DNA of 6,437 bases, taken from contig JAITJB010000012.1 of assembly GCA_031279155.1 (NCBI GenBank), positions 1 through 6,437 of the forward strand, read 5' to 3'. This DNA comes from Deltaproteobacteria bacterium (GTDB taxonomy: Bacteria; Desulfobacterota; Desulfarculia; Adiutricales; Adiutricaceae). The translations under genes were made by a program, and so were the position numbers. The notes under the pieces were generated by a model. It did not search any database. It was not told the origin of the DNA and worked only from the letters and a program-made list of their open reading frames with translations. Positions 1 through 6,437 of this stretch are shown in pieces. The stretch's first letter is position 1, and each line of letters opens with the position of its first letter.

Positions 1-314
1 CCGGCCAAGGCCAGGACCCCATTGAAAGCATTATCGATACCTACGCCATGGCTCTGGTTTTAGGCTATCAGGGCCGCTTTACCACAAGCGACCCTCAACT
101 CTTAGAAAACATTAGAGAACTCGCCAGACTACAGATCAAGAGCTGGGCTATGGAGAGGGCCGAAAAGCGGGTGCGCATCAAGATGAAGCGCAAATGGCTG
201 GGCAACTGGTGGCGCGATTACGGTTGGTGCCTTAGCCACCTACTTTTGCCCTTGGCCATCTTGGTGATGCTAGTTCTCAAAAGGACCTCTATAATTAATA
301 GCTTGCCATTTTAA
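1..314 (+). CDS. tssL: TssL (DotU/IcmH family) T6SS inner-membrane protein, C-terminal part
   Basis: This is the 3' end of a gene that begins before the window; the frame is open from base 3 (first whole codon) to TAA at 312-314, giving 103 residues. TssL forms the T6SS membrane complex with TssM and TssJ: its cytoplasmic helical domain contacts the baseplate and a C-terminal helix anchors it in the inner membrane. The segment MALVLGYQGRF (48-80) matches the family signature around 'LGFxGRY', and the following helix with LLENIRELARL fits the DotU fold. A very basic stretch (KRVRIKMKRK, about 165-197) precedes one hydrophobic helix (about 225-281), as expected for a tail anchor with a cytoplasmic domain in front. 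Only ten residues follow the anchor, so there is no C-terminal OmpA/peptidoglycan-binding extension of the kind some TssL proteins carry. The ATG at 48 falls inside the conserved domain and is not the gene start. tssM follows six bases later. Confidence 0.85.
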   Translation, partial: GQGQDPIESIIDTYAMALVLGYQGRFTTSDPQLLENIRELARLQIKSWAMERAEKRVRIKMKRKWLGNWWRDYGWCLSHLLLPLAILVMLVLKRTSIINSLPF

Positions 315-317
315 GGA
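313..317 (+). promoter_or_regulatory. Ribosome binding site for tssM, deciding between two TTG starts
   Basis: AAGGA overlaps the tssL stop codon (TAA, 312-314). Two TTG codons follow in frame, at 321 and 324. The gap from AAGGA is 3 bases to the first and 6 bases to the second, so the second TTG has the more usual spacing. No ATG or GTG start lies between the tssL stop and the first membrane helix. The choice changes the protein by one residue only. Confidence 0.6.
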
Positions 318-320
318 CAC

Positions 321-3300
321 TTGTTGAAAAGAATCCTTTTAATAATATTTATCATATTTTTGGCCTTTATAAGCGGGCTTATTACTTTAATCGTCGCCAC
401 TGTCAATGGCTGGCCGGCTAAGGTGGCCCTCATCCCGCCGGCCTTTTTTCTCATAGGCCCGTTAATTTACCTAGGTTTCAAGGGATTTTTCGCCTGGTTA
501 GCTAGGAAGCGTTTTGCTAAATCCGTCATCAACCGCGAAAAACAGCCCGATCAACTTTCTCAAACCGAAGGCTTCAGTATCTTAAGGCAGCAGTGGCAGC
601 ATGGCCTGTTGGCCTTAAGGCCCAACAATTTTCGGGGCAAAATCGATCCAATCAAAAATCTGCCCTGGTTTTTATTATTAGGCCCGGCCGAATCAGCTAA
701 ACCCTCCGTCATGGTCGAATCGGGCCTAACCAATATCATCCGCACCCAGGGCGGCGACACTGAGGCCAATAAAGGAGAGCTGGAGGGCTGCGACTGGTAT
801 TTTTTTGGCAATAGCGTCTTTTTAAATGTCAAAGGCGTCCTAACCACCCGCGATAGCCTTTTTAACCTTGATAGCCGCGACAGTCAAGCCGTACCAATTA
901 TCCATGGCGGCGTCCCCAACTCACCTAGCCAAACCCCAACAATTCCGGCGGAAAGGGATTGGGAACTTTTTCTAAAGCTCTTACTGGAAACCCCTCGCCG
1001 CAAACCCCTCGAGGGCGTGGCCCTAGTTATCCCCTCTAATCTAACTGAGCCCGAACGAGAAGAAGACTTAAAAGCCTTAGCCCTAAAAATGCGCCAAAGG
1101 CTTGACTCTCTGACCAAGGCTACTGACCAGCTATTACCGGTCTACTTGATCATATCCCGTCTAGATCGCATCCCTAGTTTAACTGACGGCTTAATGCGAA
1201 TTGAGGAGGCCGGGCGCTCCTCTGGTTGGCTCTTAGGCTCATCCCAACAGGACAATAGTAACACCGCAGCTCTGGCCATAGCTCACTTTACGTTAGAGCT
1301 TAAGAATTTATTTTTATCTCACCTCGATCTCAATCCCATGGCCCTGGCCCCCATTTTAGCCGCCCCGGCGGCCTTAGCTACTTTAGAGCGGCCATTGACG
1401 ATATTTTTTACCACTTTAGGTCATTATTCTCCGCATCTGCCCTCGCCCATGGTTAGAGGCCTCTACTTTTCGGCTAGCCCGCCGTTAGCGGCGGCTACGG
1501 ACAATTCTAGCGAGTCGCCATCTAGTCGCTATAGCCTGATTCACGGTCTATACGAGCTTTTCAACATCGTCATGCCGAAAAACCGCAACTTAACTTATAG
1601 GCTCAATCTTCCGGGCGGGGCACGTCAGAAGTTTATCGTTTGGGGGCTATCTATCTTCTACGCCTTAACCATAATAATGGCCTTACTTCTCTATCAGGAG
1701 GTTAGGGTCAACCGGTTAGTCAACGACACCATAATCTCCGCCCGGCAAAGCTCTCAAGGACTTTTAAATACCGAAACCGAGAGCCTTTTAGTTTCCTCCG
1801 ATCGGCTTTTTTACCAGCTCAGCATGGTCAAAGAGGCCGTCAAAAGCCCCTTTAACCGCAGCCCCTGGCCGACCAGAAGCGATGATCACATAAGAGAGCT
1901 TAACGCTAGTTTTGAACATAATATTGAGCTTAATAACACGATTATTATAAATTCGTTAAAAAACCAACTAAAACAACACCCACAAGTCATAACCACTGAT
2001 TTTGCCATCACCATAAGGCAGCTTCTCTGGCTTTTTGGTATTTATTCTACTTATTTAGGCTATAGTAGCCAGGCCTATCCCAGCGACTATGGGGCCTTTG
2101 CCGAAAATTTTCCCATTTTGCCCAATGATTTTAACGGTTCCAGTAAACCTTACTGGAACATGGCTTACAACCGACTCTTGTTTGAGTACTTTGAACTTAA
2201 TCCCAATGGTCCGGGTTTAGTCGAAAACTATCAGTCAATTAAGTCTAGTATCTTCGAAGCCATGGACCCGGGGACCTCTGGCCGGGAGCTCTTTAATTTC
2301 GATTGGCTCATTAGTTGGGCTGAGCTTTTGCCTGAGACCCAAGCGGTGACCATGGTCGATTTTTGGCAGCAGTTTAGCCAGGGTGAGTCTGGCCAACAGC
2401 TGCCTAAGGAGGCCATGGCGGCCAAGATACCAGCCGCCTACACGCTGAGCGGGCGACGGGCTATTTTTCTGGCCTCGGAGCTACTAAAAAACATCTATTA
2501 CCAAGACAAAATAGAAGCTTTCAATGCTAATTTTCAAGAATTTGAGAATACTTACAATAAAACATACCAAGACCTTTGGATGGCCTTTGCCCGAAACTTC
2601 TTAGCCGTGGCCCGCAGCTACAAACCTTTATCGCTACTCGATAGCGGCTATGATTTAGAAACTAGCCCCTTATTAGGAACCCGGTTCCAATCGTCCCACG
2701 CTAAGATCCTACACCTCCTAGGCGCTAACCTAAAACCTTTCATTAACAGCGATGCCAGCTTGGTTTGGATAAAAAATATTGAATTTGACGAAGCCGTCAT
2801 TACCTGGGCCGACATCAAAAACCGGTTAAACGCCAAACCAACTAGCGTCACCAAAAAGATAAACACTTACAAGGACGCTTTGGATGCCATCAGGGATAAC
2901 ATGCCCGATTACTACTATCGGAGCGACTTTATCCAAAGGGTCATAGCCGCCGAACCTTTAATTAACGAATACAACCAACAGGCAAACTCGCTGGTAGAAA
3001 TCGCCCGCGGCCAAGCCGATCCAGCTGTTGAGCTAGTTTCTATCCACTTTGGGGGCTCGGGTTACGGCGATGAGAGCCAGTCACCCTTTACCTTGGCTAG
3101 AAACGCTCTGGACTCCTACAAGAAACTAACCTACATAGACCCCCAAGGCGACCAAGAAGGTCTTACTCTATCTTTAAGATACGCTTCTTTAGATTACCTT
3201 GAGCTTTACTTGATCCTCAAAGTTAGCCGGCGTCTCGACGAATTATGGAATACGGAGGTCGTAAACCCGGTCAGATTTTTAAGCGAAGACGACGCCGCCA

Positions 3301-3926
3301 AGGCCCTCTTCGGGCCAGATGGGTTGATGATAAAATTTCAAAATACCAGGCTAGCTCCCTTTCTCGACCATAACGGCTCGCTTGGCTACTCGCCGCGCAA
3401 ATGGGGTGAACAGGCTTTCCCCTTTACCGAAGACTTTTTAAAGCTCTTAAGTATTGGTAACTCCTTATTTACTAGCGAACCGCTTTTGGATAGTTACCAA
3501 GTTACGGTCTCAGGCGTGGCTACCCTTGTTGACGCTAAAGCTTTGGAAAAGCCCGAGCGAACGACCTTGACCCTTAAAAGTAGCGATTCAGTTCAGACCT
3601 TAAACATCTTTAACTACCCTGATTCTAAGGTCTTTAACTGGAAGCCCCAAAATAGCGGCGACACCCAATTGACCATTGTTTTACCGAGCTTAGAACTCTA
3701 CCTCGACTACAGCGGCCGCAACGCCTTTCCGACCTTTTTAAGTGACGTCTTAAAAGGCGATTTACTTTTGACGCCAGCTGATTTCCCGGATCATCGGGAG
3801 CAGCTCTTAGCTTTAGGCATTACCGGGATCAGAGTGATCCTTAAAGCCGACTCAGCCCTGCCAGTTGTTAGGTACCTAAATCTTAACCACATCCCTCTGC
3901 CGACATCGATTATTACGGGGCCGTAA
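321..3926 (+). CDS. tssM: TssM (IcmF family) T6SS inner-membrane core protein with degenerate nucleotide-binding motifs
   Basis: TssM spans the inner membrane, binds TssL on the cytoplasmic side and TssJ in the periplasm, and forms the central channel of the T6SS membrane complex. The 1201-residue length is normal for the family. Membrane helices are at about residues 4-28, 35-56 and 438-459; the first two form a hairpin before a cytoplasmic domain (about 60-437), and the rest is periplasmic. Family landmarks are LPWFLLLGP (114-122), CDWYFF (157-162), VRGLYFSAS (378-386), an FNWKP turn near 1105-1109, and a C-terminal end resembling the IcmF 'F..LP' signature (LNLNHIPLP). The P-loop reads GPAESAKPS (121-129) instead of GxxGxGK[T/S]. 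The DTAG motif reads NVKG (169-172). The TKxD motif reads SRLD (279-282). NTP binding is therefore doubtful. The start is TTG at 321 or 324, with no ATG option. It lies six bases after tssL, and its TAA overlaps the next ATG by one base, indicating one co-translated operon. Confidence 0.95.
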   Translation: MLKRILLIIFIIFLAFISGLITLIVATVNGWPAKVALIPPAFFLIGPLIYLGFKGFFAWLARKRFAKSVINREKQPDQLSQTEGFSILRQQWQHGLLALRPNNFRGKIDPIKNLPWFLLLGPAESAKPSVMVESGLTNIIRTQGGDTEANKGELEGCDWYFFGNSVFLNVKGVLTTRDSLFNLDSRDSQAVPIIHGGVPNSPSQTPTIPAERDWELFLKLLLETPRRKPLEGVALVIPSNLTEPEREEDLKALALKMRQRLDSLTKATDQLLPVYLIISRLDRIPSLTDGLMRIEEAGRSSGWLLGSSQQDNSNTAALAIAHFTLELKNLFLSHLDLNPMALAPILAAPAALATLERPLTIFFTTLGHYSPHLPSPMVRGLYFSASPPLAAATDNSSESPSSRYSLIHGLYELFNIVMPKNRNLTYRLNLPGGARQKFIVWGLSIFYALTIIMALLLYQEVRVNRLVNDTIISARQSSQGLLNTETESLLVSSDRLFYQLSMVKEAVKSPFNRSPWPTRSDDHIRELNASFEHNIELNNTIIINSLKNQLKQHPQVITTDFAITIRQLLWLFGIYSTYLGYSSQAYPSDYGAFAENFPILPNDFNGSSKPYWNMAYNRLLFEYFELNPNGPGLVENYQSIKSSIFEAMDPGTSGRELFNFDWLISWAELLPETQAVTMVDFWQQFSQGESGQQLPKEAMAAKIPAAYTLSGRRAIFLASELLKNIYYQDKIEAFNANFQEFENTYNKTYQDLWMAFARNFLAVARSYKPLSLLDSGYDLETSPLLGTRFQSSHAKILHLLGANLKPFINSDASLVWIKNIEFDEAVITWADIKNRLNAKPTSVTKKINTYKDALDAIRDNMPDYYYRSDFIQRVIAAEPLINEYNQQANSLVEIARGQADPAVELVSIHFGGSGYGDESQSPFTLARNALDSYKKLTYIDPQGDQEGLTLSLRYASLDYLELYLILKVSRRLDELWNTEVVNPVRFLSEDDAAKALFGPDGLMIKFQNTRLAPFLDHNGSLGYSPRKWGEQAFPFTEDFLKLLSIGNSLFTSEPLLDSYQVTVSGVATLVDAKALEKPERTTLTLKSSDSVQTLNIFNYPDSKVFNWKPQNSGDTQLTIVLPSLELYLDYSGRNAFPTFLSDVLKGDLLLTPADFPDHREQLLALGITGIRVILKADSALPVVRYLNLNHIPLPTSIITGP

Positions 3927-6437
3927 TGTCCAATAAAAGCCGCAAATTACTATTCTTAATTCTCTTTCTATGGATTTTAGCCATCGTTGCCATTTACCTG
4001 GCTATGGGCGAACCTTCCGATGTTGAGCCCTTAAAGGGATTGTCTAGCCAGGCTAAGCCGTTAGAACAAGTTTTACCTAAAGTTCCGCCTCTAGAGCCGC
4101 CGCAAAGGCCCGCCGATGAACTCGAGGGTTATGGCCTTTGCCCGACCCAAGGCTCATCTAACGGTACTTTTGAAAATATTAGCGGCCATTACGATTCGTT
4201 TAATCGTTACGTGGTTATATTAAAACTCCAAGGCCAAGTTATCGCTCCATCCATCCACGAGTCGCTGGCCAACGCCCGCCTAAACGTGACCTTCGCCGAT
4301 TTCCCAGGGCAGCTCAATTTTGTCCAGGAGTTTTTCTATGAAAAAGGCCAAGGCCCGGTTTCGGTGGCCCGTTTGGGGCTCCACCGGGGCTTTACTCGCC
4401 TAAGTTTAAATTACCATACCCAATTGTCGCCTAAAGAGGTAAGCGTTGAGGTCAAATGCCGCGATAACGCCGTAGCCTTACGGTACACTTTTGATATTAG
4501 CCAAAAGTTTTCTGCCGCCAATGTCCCCCTTAGGCCAGAGGCTTTGCCCGACCCCTTAGCCCCTACGCCTAATACCCAAGCTCAAGTAGACCAATTAAAC
4601 CAAGGTCCCAGCCTTGGCCAAGGCGCCCACGAAACTAATGAAATTAGCCTAAAGCCAAACGAGCAAAGCCAAGAAATAATTACCCCTAGTGAACCCGCCA
4701 AATCTACGGCTGAGCCAAAAGAAGTTTCCGATGAATTGGCAAAAGAAGAGCCTACTACTCCAAGCGAACATACAGACGTTCATATAAGCATCCATAAAGA
4801 TGACCAACTAGCCGACAAAACTGGTGAAATATCACATCCCAAAGATGAGAGCCTCCATGCCTACGAGGTATGTGCGCCTCCTACCGTAGGCCGAGGCGCA
4901 TTAGGACCGCTAAAAGGCCAATACGATAGCGCTGGCCGCTACACGGTTTATTTTGATTTAAACGGGGTCTTAAGTCGGCCTAAAATTATAACCGACCTAA
5001 CCGGGCCGGCACCGGTTACCTATATGGATTTTCCAGGAAACTATACCTTCCAAAGCGAGCTTTACCGCGAATCCAAGGGGCCTGTCCGCCAAATCAGGTA
5101 TGGTCAACACCAAGGCTTTTTTAGGCTCAGCTTAACTTACCGCGAGGGCCGGGAACCTAAGGCGGCTGAACCAATTATTTACTGTAGCCAAGGTAAAATC
5201 GCCATAGTCTATACTTTTATTGGCGGGCCGACGACCGAAGAAGCCCTAAAAGCTTTTAACCAAATTAACGCCATAATACCTAAGCCTGACTATCCTTACG
5301 GGCTAGCTCCTTGTTCGTTTGTTAAGCAGGGAAACGGATCCTTTGGCCAACTGTCTGGTGGTTACGATGAAAAGGGACGCTACGTTATTGCCGCCGACTT
5401 TAGCGGCTCTCTCGGGGAATACAAACAGGTTACCGACCATACCGGGGACCCCTCAGTAACTTTCTTAGATTTTAGCGGTCTTTACAAGTTTTCCTCAGAT
5501 CCCATCCAAGAGACTAAAGGTCCAGTCCGCCTGGCCCGATTTGGCGCCCATGACCAGGTCACCCGCTTAAGCTTAACTTATCGCCTTGGCCTGGCCCCCA
5601 CGCCCCCGGCTGCCGAGATCTTTTGTAGCGCCACGCGTTTAGCCATAAGGTATACTTTTGGTGAGCTCACCGATATAACTAAAGAATATGATGAAACCCT
5701 AGCCGAAACTATTATTCCTGACGAACTGACTACCGAAACTATTAGGCCTGATGATTTAGCCGCCAAAGCCGGCCAGCCTGATGAGCTCACAACCGAAATT
5801 AGTCAGCCTGATGAGTCCACTACCGAAACTATTAGGCCTGATGAACCCACCGAAAAAGATGATTTGGCCCAATACCGGCCCTGCCCGGTAGACAGGGAGG
5901 CTAAAGGGACCTTAGGCCAAATGACCAGCCATTATGACTCAGAGGGCCGCTTTGTCCTCTTGGTCGATTACACTGGACAAATCGGAAAATATAAATACCA
6001 AAGCCAGCTCTCTGAGCCTATACCATTTAGTTATCTTGATTTGATGGGCGAACTCAATTTTAAGCAAGAACTCCTAACCAACCCCACAGGTCCGGTTCGC
6101 CAGGTCCGAATAGGTCAGCATAACGACTTCGCCCGGCTGAGCTTTACTTACCGCGAAAAAATAGCCCCAAAAGAGACTAAAATCGAGGTCCTGTGCCATA
6201 ATAATTCTTTAGCTGTCAGGTATACCTTTGAAGATAACGGCGCCGCCAAAAAAGCGGCTATAGATGCGTTTAAGCCAACGGTTAAAAGTGAAACGGCCAT
6301 ACTAGCCGCAGATGATAGCCAGCAAACTTTGGTTGAAAGCGATACCAAAGACTCAGCTCAAGAACTCACTTTCCCTGAAACAAACGATACAAACGAAACA
6401 CAAGCAACTGAAGAAAAAGAAGAAACAGAAGTAACTG
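3926..6437 (+). CDS. Membrane-anchored protein with four AMIN-like domains, T6SS-linked, 3' end outside the window
   Basis: This gene is not recognised by name. It starts at ATG 3926 in the tssM stop (TAATG, one-base overlap) behind a weak GGGG (3917-3920), so translation is probably coupled to tssM. The frame stays open to the window end (837 codons). The N-terminus is basic (NKSRK) followed by one hydrophobic helix (residues 8-27), read as a signal anchor with the rest in the periplasm; no lipobox is present. A proline-rich stalk (about 44-62) leads to four homologous domains at about 71-189, 315-431, 462-578 and 652-768. Each has a GRY strand segment, a 'GPVRxxRxGxH..xxRLSLTY' core and a closing 'C....lAxxYTF' strand, a pattern resembling AMIN domains. 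Each holds one Cys pair (72/178, 316/420, 463/567, 653/757), likely disulfides. Linkers of about 125, 30 and 73 residues are acidic and Pro/Thr/Ser-rich. A role as cell-wall or envelope anchor of the T6SS complex is inferred from domain type and position. The reading frame is near certain; the AMIN assignment is moderate. Confidence 0.85.
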   Translation, partial: MSNKSRKLLFLILFLWILAIVAIYLAMGEPSDVEPLKGLSSQAKPLEQVLPKVPPLEPPQRPADELEGYGLCPTQGSSNGTFENISGHYDSFNRYVVILKLQGQVIAPSIHESLANARLNVTFADFPGQLNFVQEFFYEKGQGPVSVARLGLHRGFTRLSLNYHTQLSPKEVSVEVKCRDNAVALRYTFDISQKFSAANVPLRPEALPDPLAPTPNTQAQVDQLNQGPSLGQGAHETNEISLKPNEQSQEIITPSEPAKSTAEPKEVSDELAKEEPTTPSEHTDVHISIHKDDQLADKTGEISHPKDESLHAYEVCAPPTVGRGALGPLKGQYDSAGRYTVYFDLNGVLSRPKIITDLTGPAPVTYMDFPGNYTFQSELYRESKGPVRQIRYGQHQGFFRLSLTYREGREPKAAEPIIYCSQGKIAIVYTFIGGPTTEEALKAFNQINAIIPKPDYPYGLAPCSFVKQGNGSFGQLSGGYDEKGRYVIAADFSGSLGEYKQVTDHTGDPSVTFLDFSGLYKFSSDPIQETKGPVRLARFGAHDQVTRLSLTYRLGLAPTPPAAEIFCSATRLAIRYTFGELTDITKEYDETLAETIIPDELTTETIRPDDLAAKAGQPDELTTEISQPDESTTETIRPDEPTEKDDLAQYRPCPVDREAKGTLGQMTSHYDSEGRFVLLVDYTGQIGKYKYQSQLSEPIPFSYLDLMGELNFKQELLTNPTGPVRQVRIGQHNDFARLSFTYREKIAPKETKIEVLCHNNSLAVRYTFEDNGAAKKAAIDAFKPTVKSETAILAADDSQQTLVESDTKDSAQELTFPETNDTNETQATEEKEETEVT
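4136..4492 (+). repeat. AMIN-like domain copy 1 (residues 71-189)
   Basis: This is the most divergent of the four copies. It has FNRYVVILKL where the others have GRY, GPVSVARLGLH where the others have GPVR or close variants, then RLSLNYH and a closing LRYTF. The Cys pair is C72/C178, spaced 106 residues, two more than in the other copies. It is preceded by the proline-rich stalk and followed by the longest linker (bases 4493-4867), which is rich in Glu, Lys, Pro, Ser, Thr and Gln and looks disordered. Confidence 0.65.
4868..5218 (+). repeat. AMIN-like domain copy 2 (residues 315-431)
   Basis: The copy carries GQYDSAGRYTVYFDL, YMDFPGNYTF, GPVRQIRYGQHQGFFRLSL, TYREG and IVYTF, with cysteines C316 and C420 spaced 104 residues. 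It is closest in core sequence to copy 4 (RQIRYGQH compared with RQVRIGQH). A short linker of about 30 residues separates it from copy 3. Confidence 0.7.
5309..5659 (+). repeat. AMIN-like domain copy 3 (residues 462-578)
   Basis: The copy carries GGYDEKGRYVIAADFSG, FLDFSGLYKF, GPVRLARFGAH, TRLSLTYRLG and IRYTF, with cysteines C463 and C567 spaced 104 residues. It is followed by a 73-residue linker that contains the 10-residue minisatellite repeats. Confidence 0.7.
5699..5848 (+). repeat. In-frame 30-bp tandem repeat (five 10-residue units) in a linker
   Basis: Five consecutive 10-residue units read LAETIIPDEL, TTETIRPDDL, AAKAGQPDEL, TTEISQPDES and TTETIRPDEP (residues 592-641). A 26-base segment is identical at 5729-5754 and 5819-5844, exactly 90 bases (three units) apart, so the similarity is at DNA level and indicates fairly recent duplication. 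The units are acidic and Thr/Pro-rich and form most of the spacer between AMIN-like copies 3 and 4. A whole-unit gain or loss would keep the frame. Confidence 0.85.
5879..6229 (+). repeat. AMIN-like domain copy 4 (residues 652-768)
   Basis: The copy carries SHYDSEGRFVLLVDYTG, YLDLMGELNF, GPVRQVRIGQHNDFARLSF, TYREK and VRYTF, with cysteines C653 and C757 spaced 104 residues. After it, bases 6230-6437 encode another acidic Thr/Glu-rich linker that becomes strongly A-rich in its last 60 or so bases and runs off the window. Confidence 0.7.

Noticed and set aside
48..314. A stand-alone small 88-residue gene starting at ATG 48
   Set aside because: The frame is open upstream to the window edge, and ATG 48 sits within the conserved DotU 'LGYQGRF' region, so this is the tail of tssL.
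560..1117. Two minus-strand open frames (560-847 and 884-1117)
   Set aside because: They lie fully within the conserved cytoplasmic domain of tssM and show no recognisable motif or ribosome binding site; they are antisense shadows.
2231..2866. Two minus-strand open frames (2231-2425 and 2648-2866)
   Set aside because: They are antisense to the tssM periplasmic region and their translations are low in plausible protein features.
3926..4141. Lipoprotein signal in the third protein
   Set aside because: The first cysteine is residue 72, far beyond the membrane helix at 8-27, so there is no lipobox; a signal anchor fits better.
5699..5848. CRISPR-like or regulatory direct repeats
   Set aside because: The units are directly tandem with a 30-bp period, have no spacers and preserve the reading frame; they are a coding minisatellite.
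5578..6348. Two minus-strand open frames (5578-5790 and 6148-6348), similar to each other in part
   Set aside because: Their resemblance (both contain a 'SKVYL.AK' stretch) only mirrors the repeated AMIN-like domains on the + strand.

Overview
This window is a slice of a type VI secretion system (T6SS) operon from a Gram-negative bacterium. All genes lie on the + strand and are packed with almost no spacing, and both ends of the window cut through a gene. The layout is the 3' end of tssL (DotU/IcmH family, bases 1-314), a complete tssM (IcmF family, 321-3926, 1201 residues), and the first 837 codons of an unnamed membrane-anchored protein (3926 to beyond 6437) with four copies of a roughly 120-residue domain that resembles AMIN domains. 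No promoter, terminator, RNA gene or mobile element is visible. No stretch longer than six bases is non-coding.

Taxonomy cannot be settled from this sequence. The T6SS genes imply a diderm cell. Base composition is roughly balanced. Leucine is often written TTA, CTT or CTA while alanine and glycine favour GCC and GGC, and CTAG is common. This does not look like a typical enteric or pseudomonad. A Desulfobacterota/deltaproteobacterial or other less-studied lineage is a guess from the overall style and from the divergence of TssM.

TssL and TssM are the inner-membrane core of the T6SS trans-envelope complex. The TssM here keeps the family's membrane layout and its C-terminal signature, but the nucleotide-binding motifs of its cytoplasmic domain are eroded at all three recognisable positions. 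It probably acts structurally and not as a working NTPase. The visible end of TssL stops ten residues after its membrane anchor, so it carries no C-terminal peptidoglycan-binding domain.

The third gene is the notable one. Its start codon overlaps the tssM stop by one base. The product has an N-terminal membrane helix, a proline-rich stalk, and four AMIN-like domains joined by acidic, Pro/Thr/Ser-rich linkers. Every domain has one pair of cysteines 104-106 residues apart, and these eight are the only cysteines in the visible protein. AMIN domains are known as cell-envelope and peptidoglycan-associated targeting modules (amidase AmiC, secretin PilQ). The working hypothesis is that this protein is an accessory envelope or cell-wall anchor for the T6SS membrane complex. 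The assignment is inferred from weak motif similarity and gene context.
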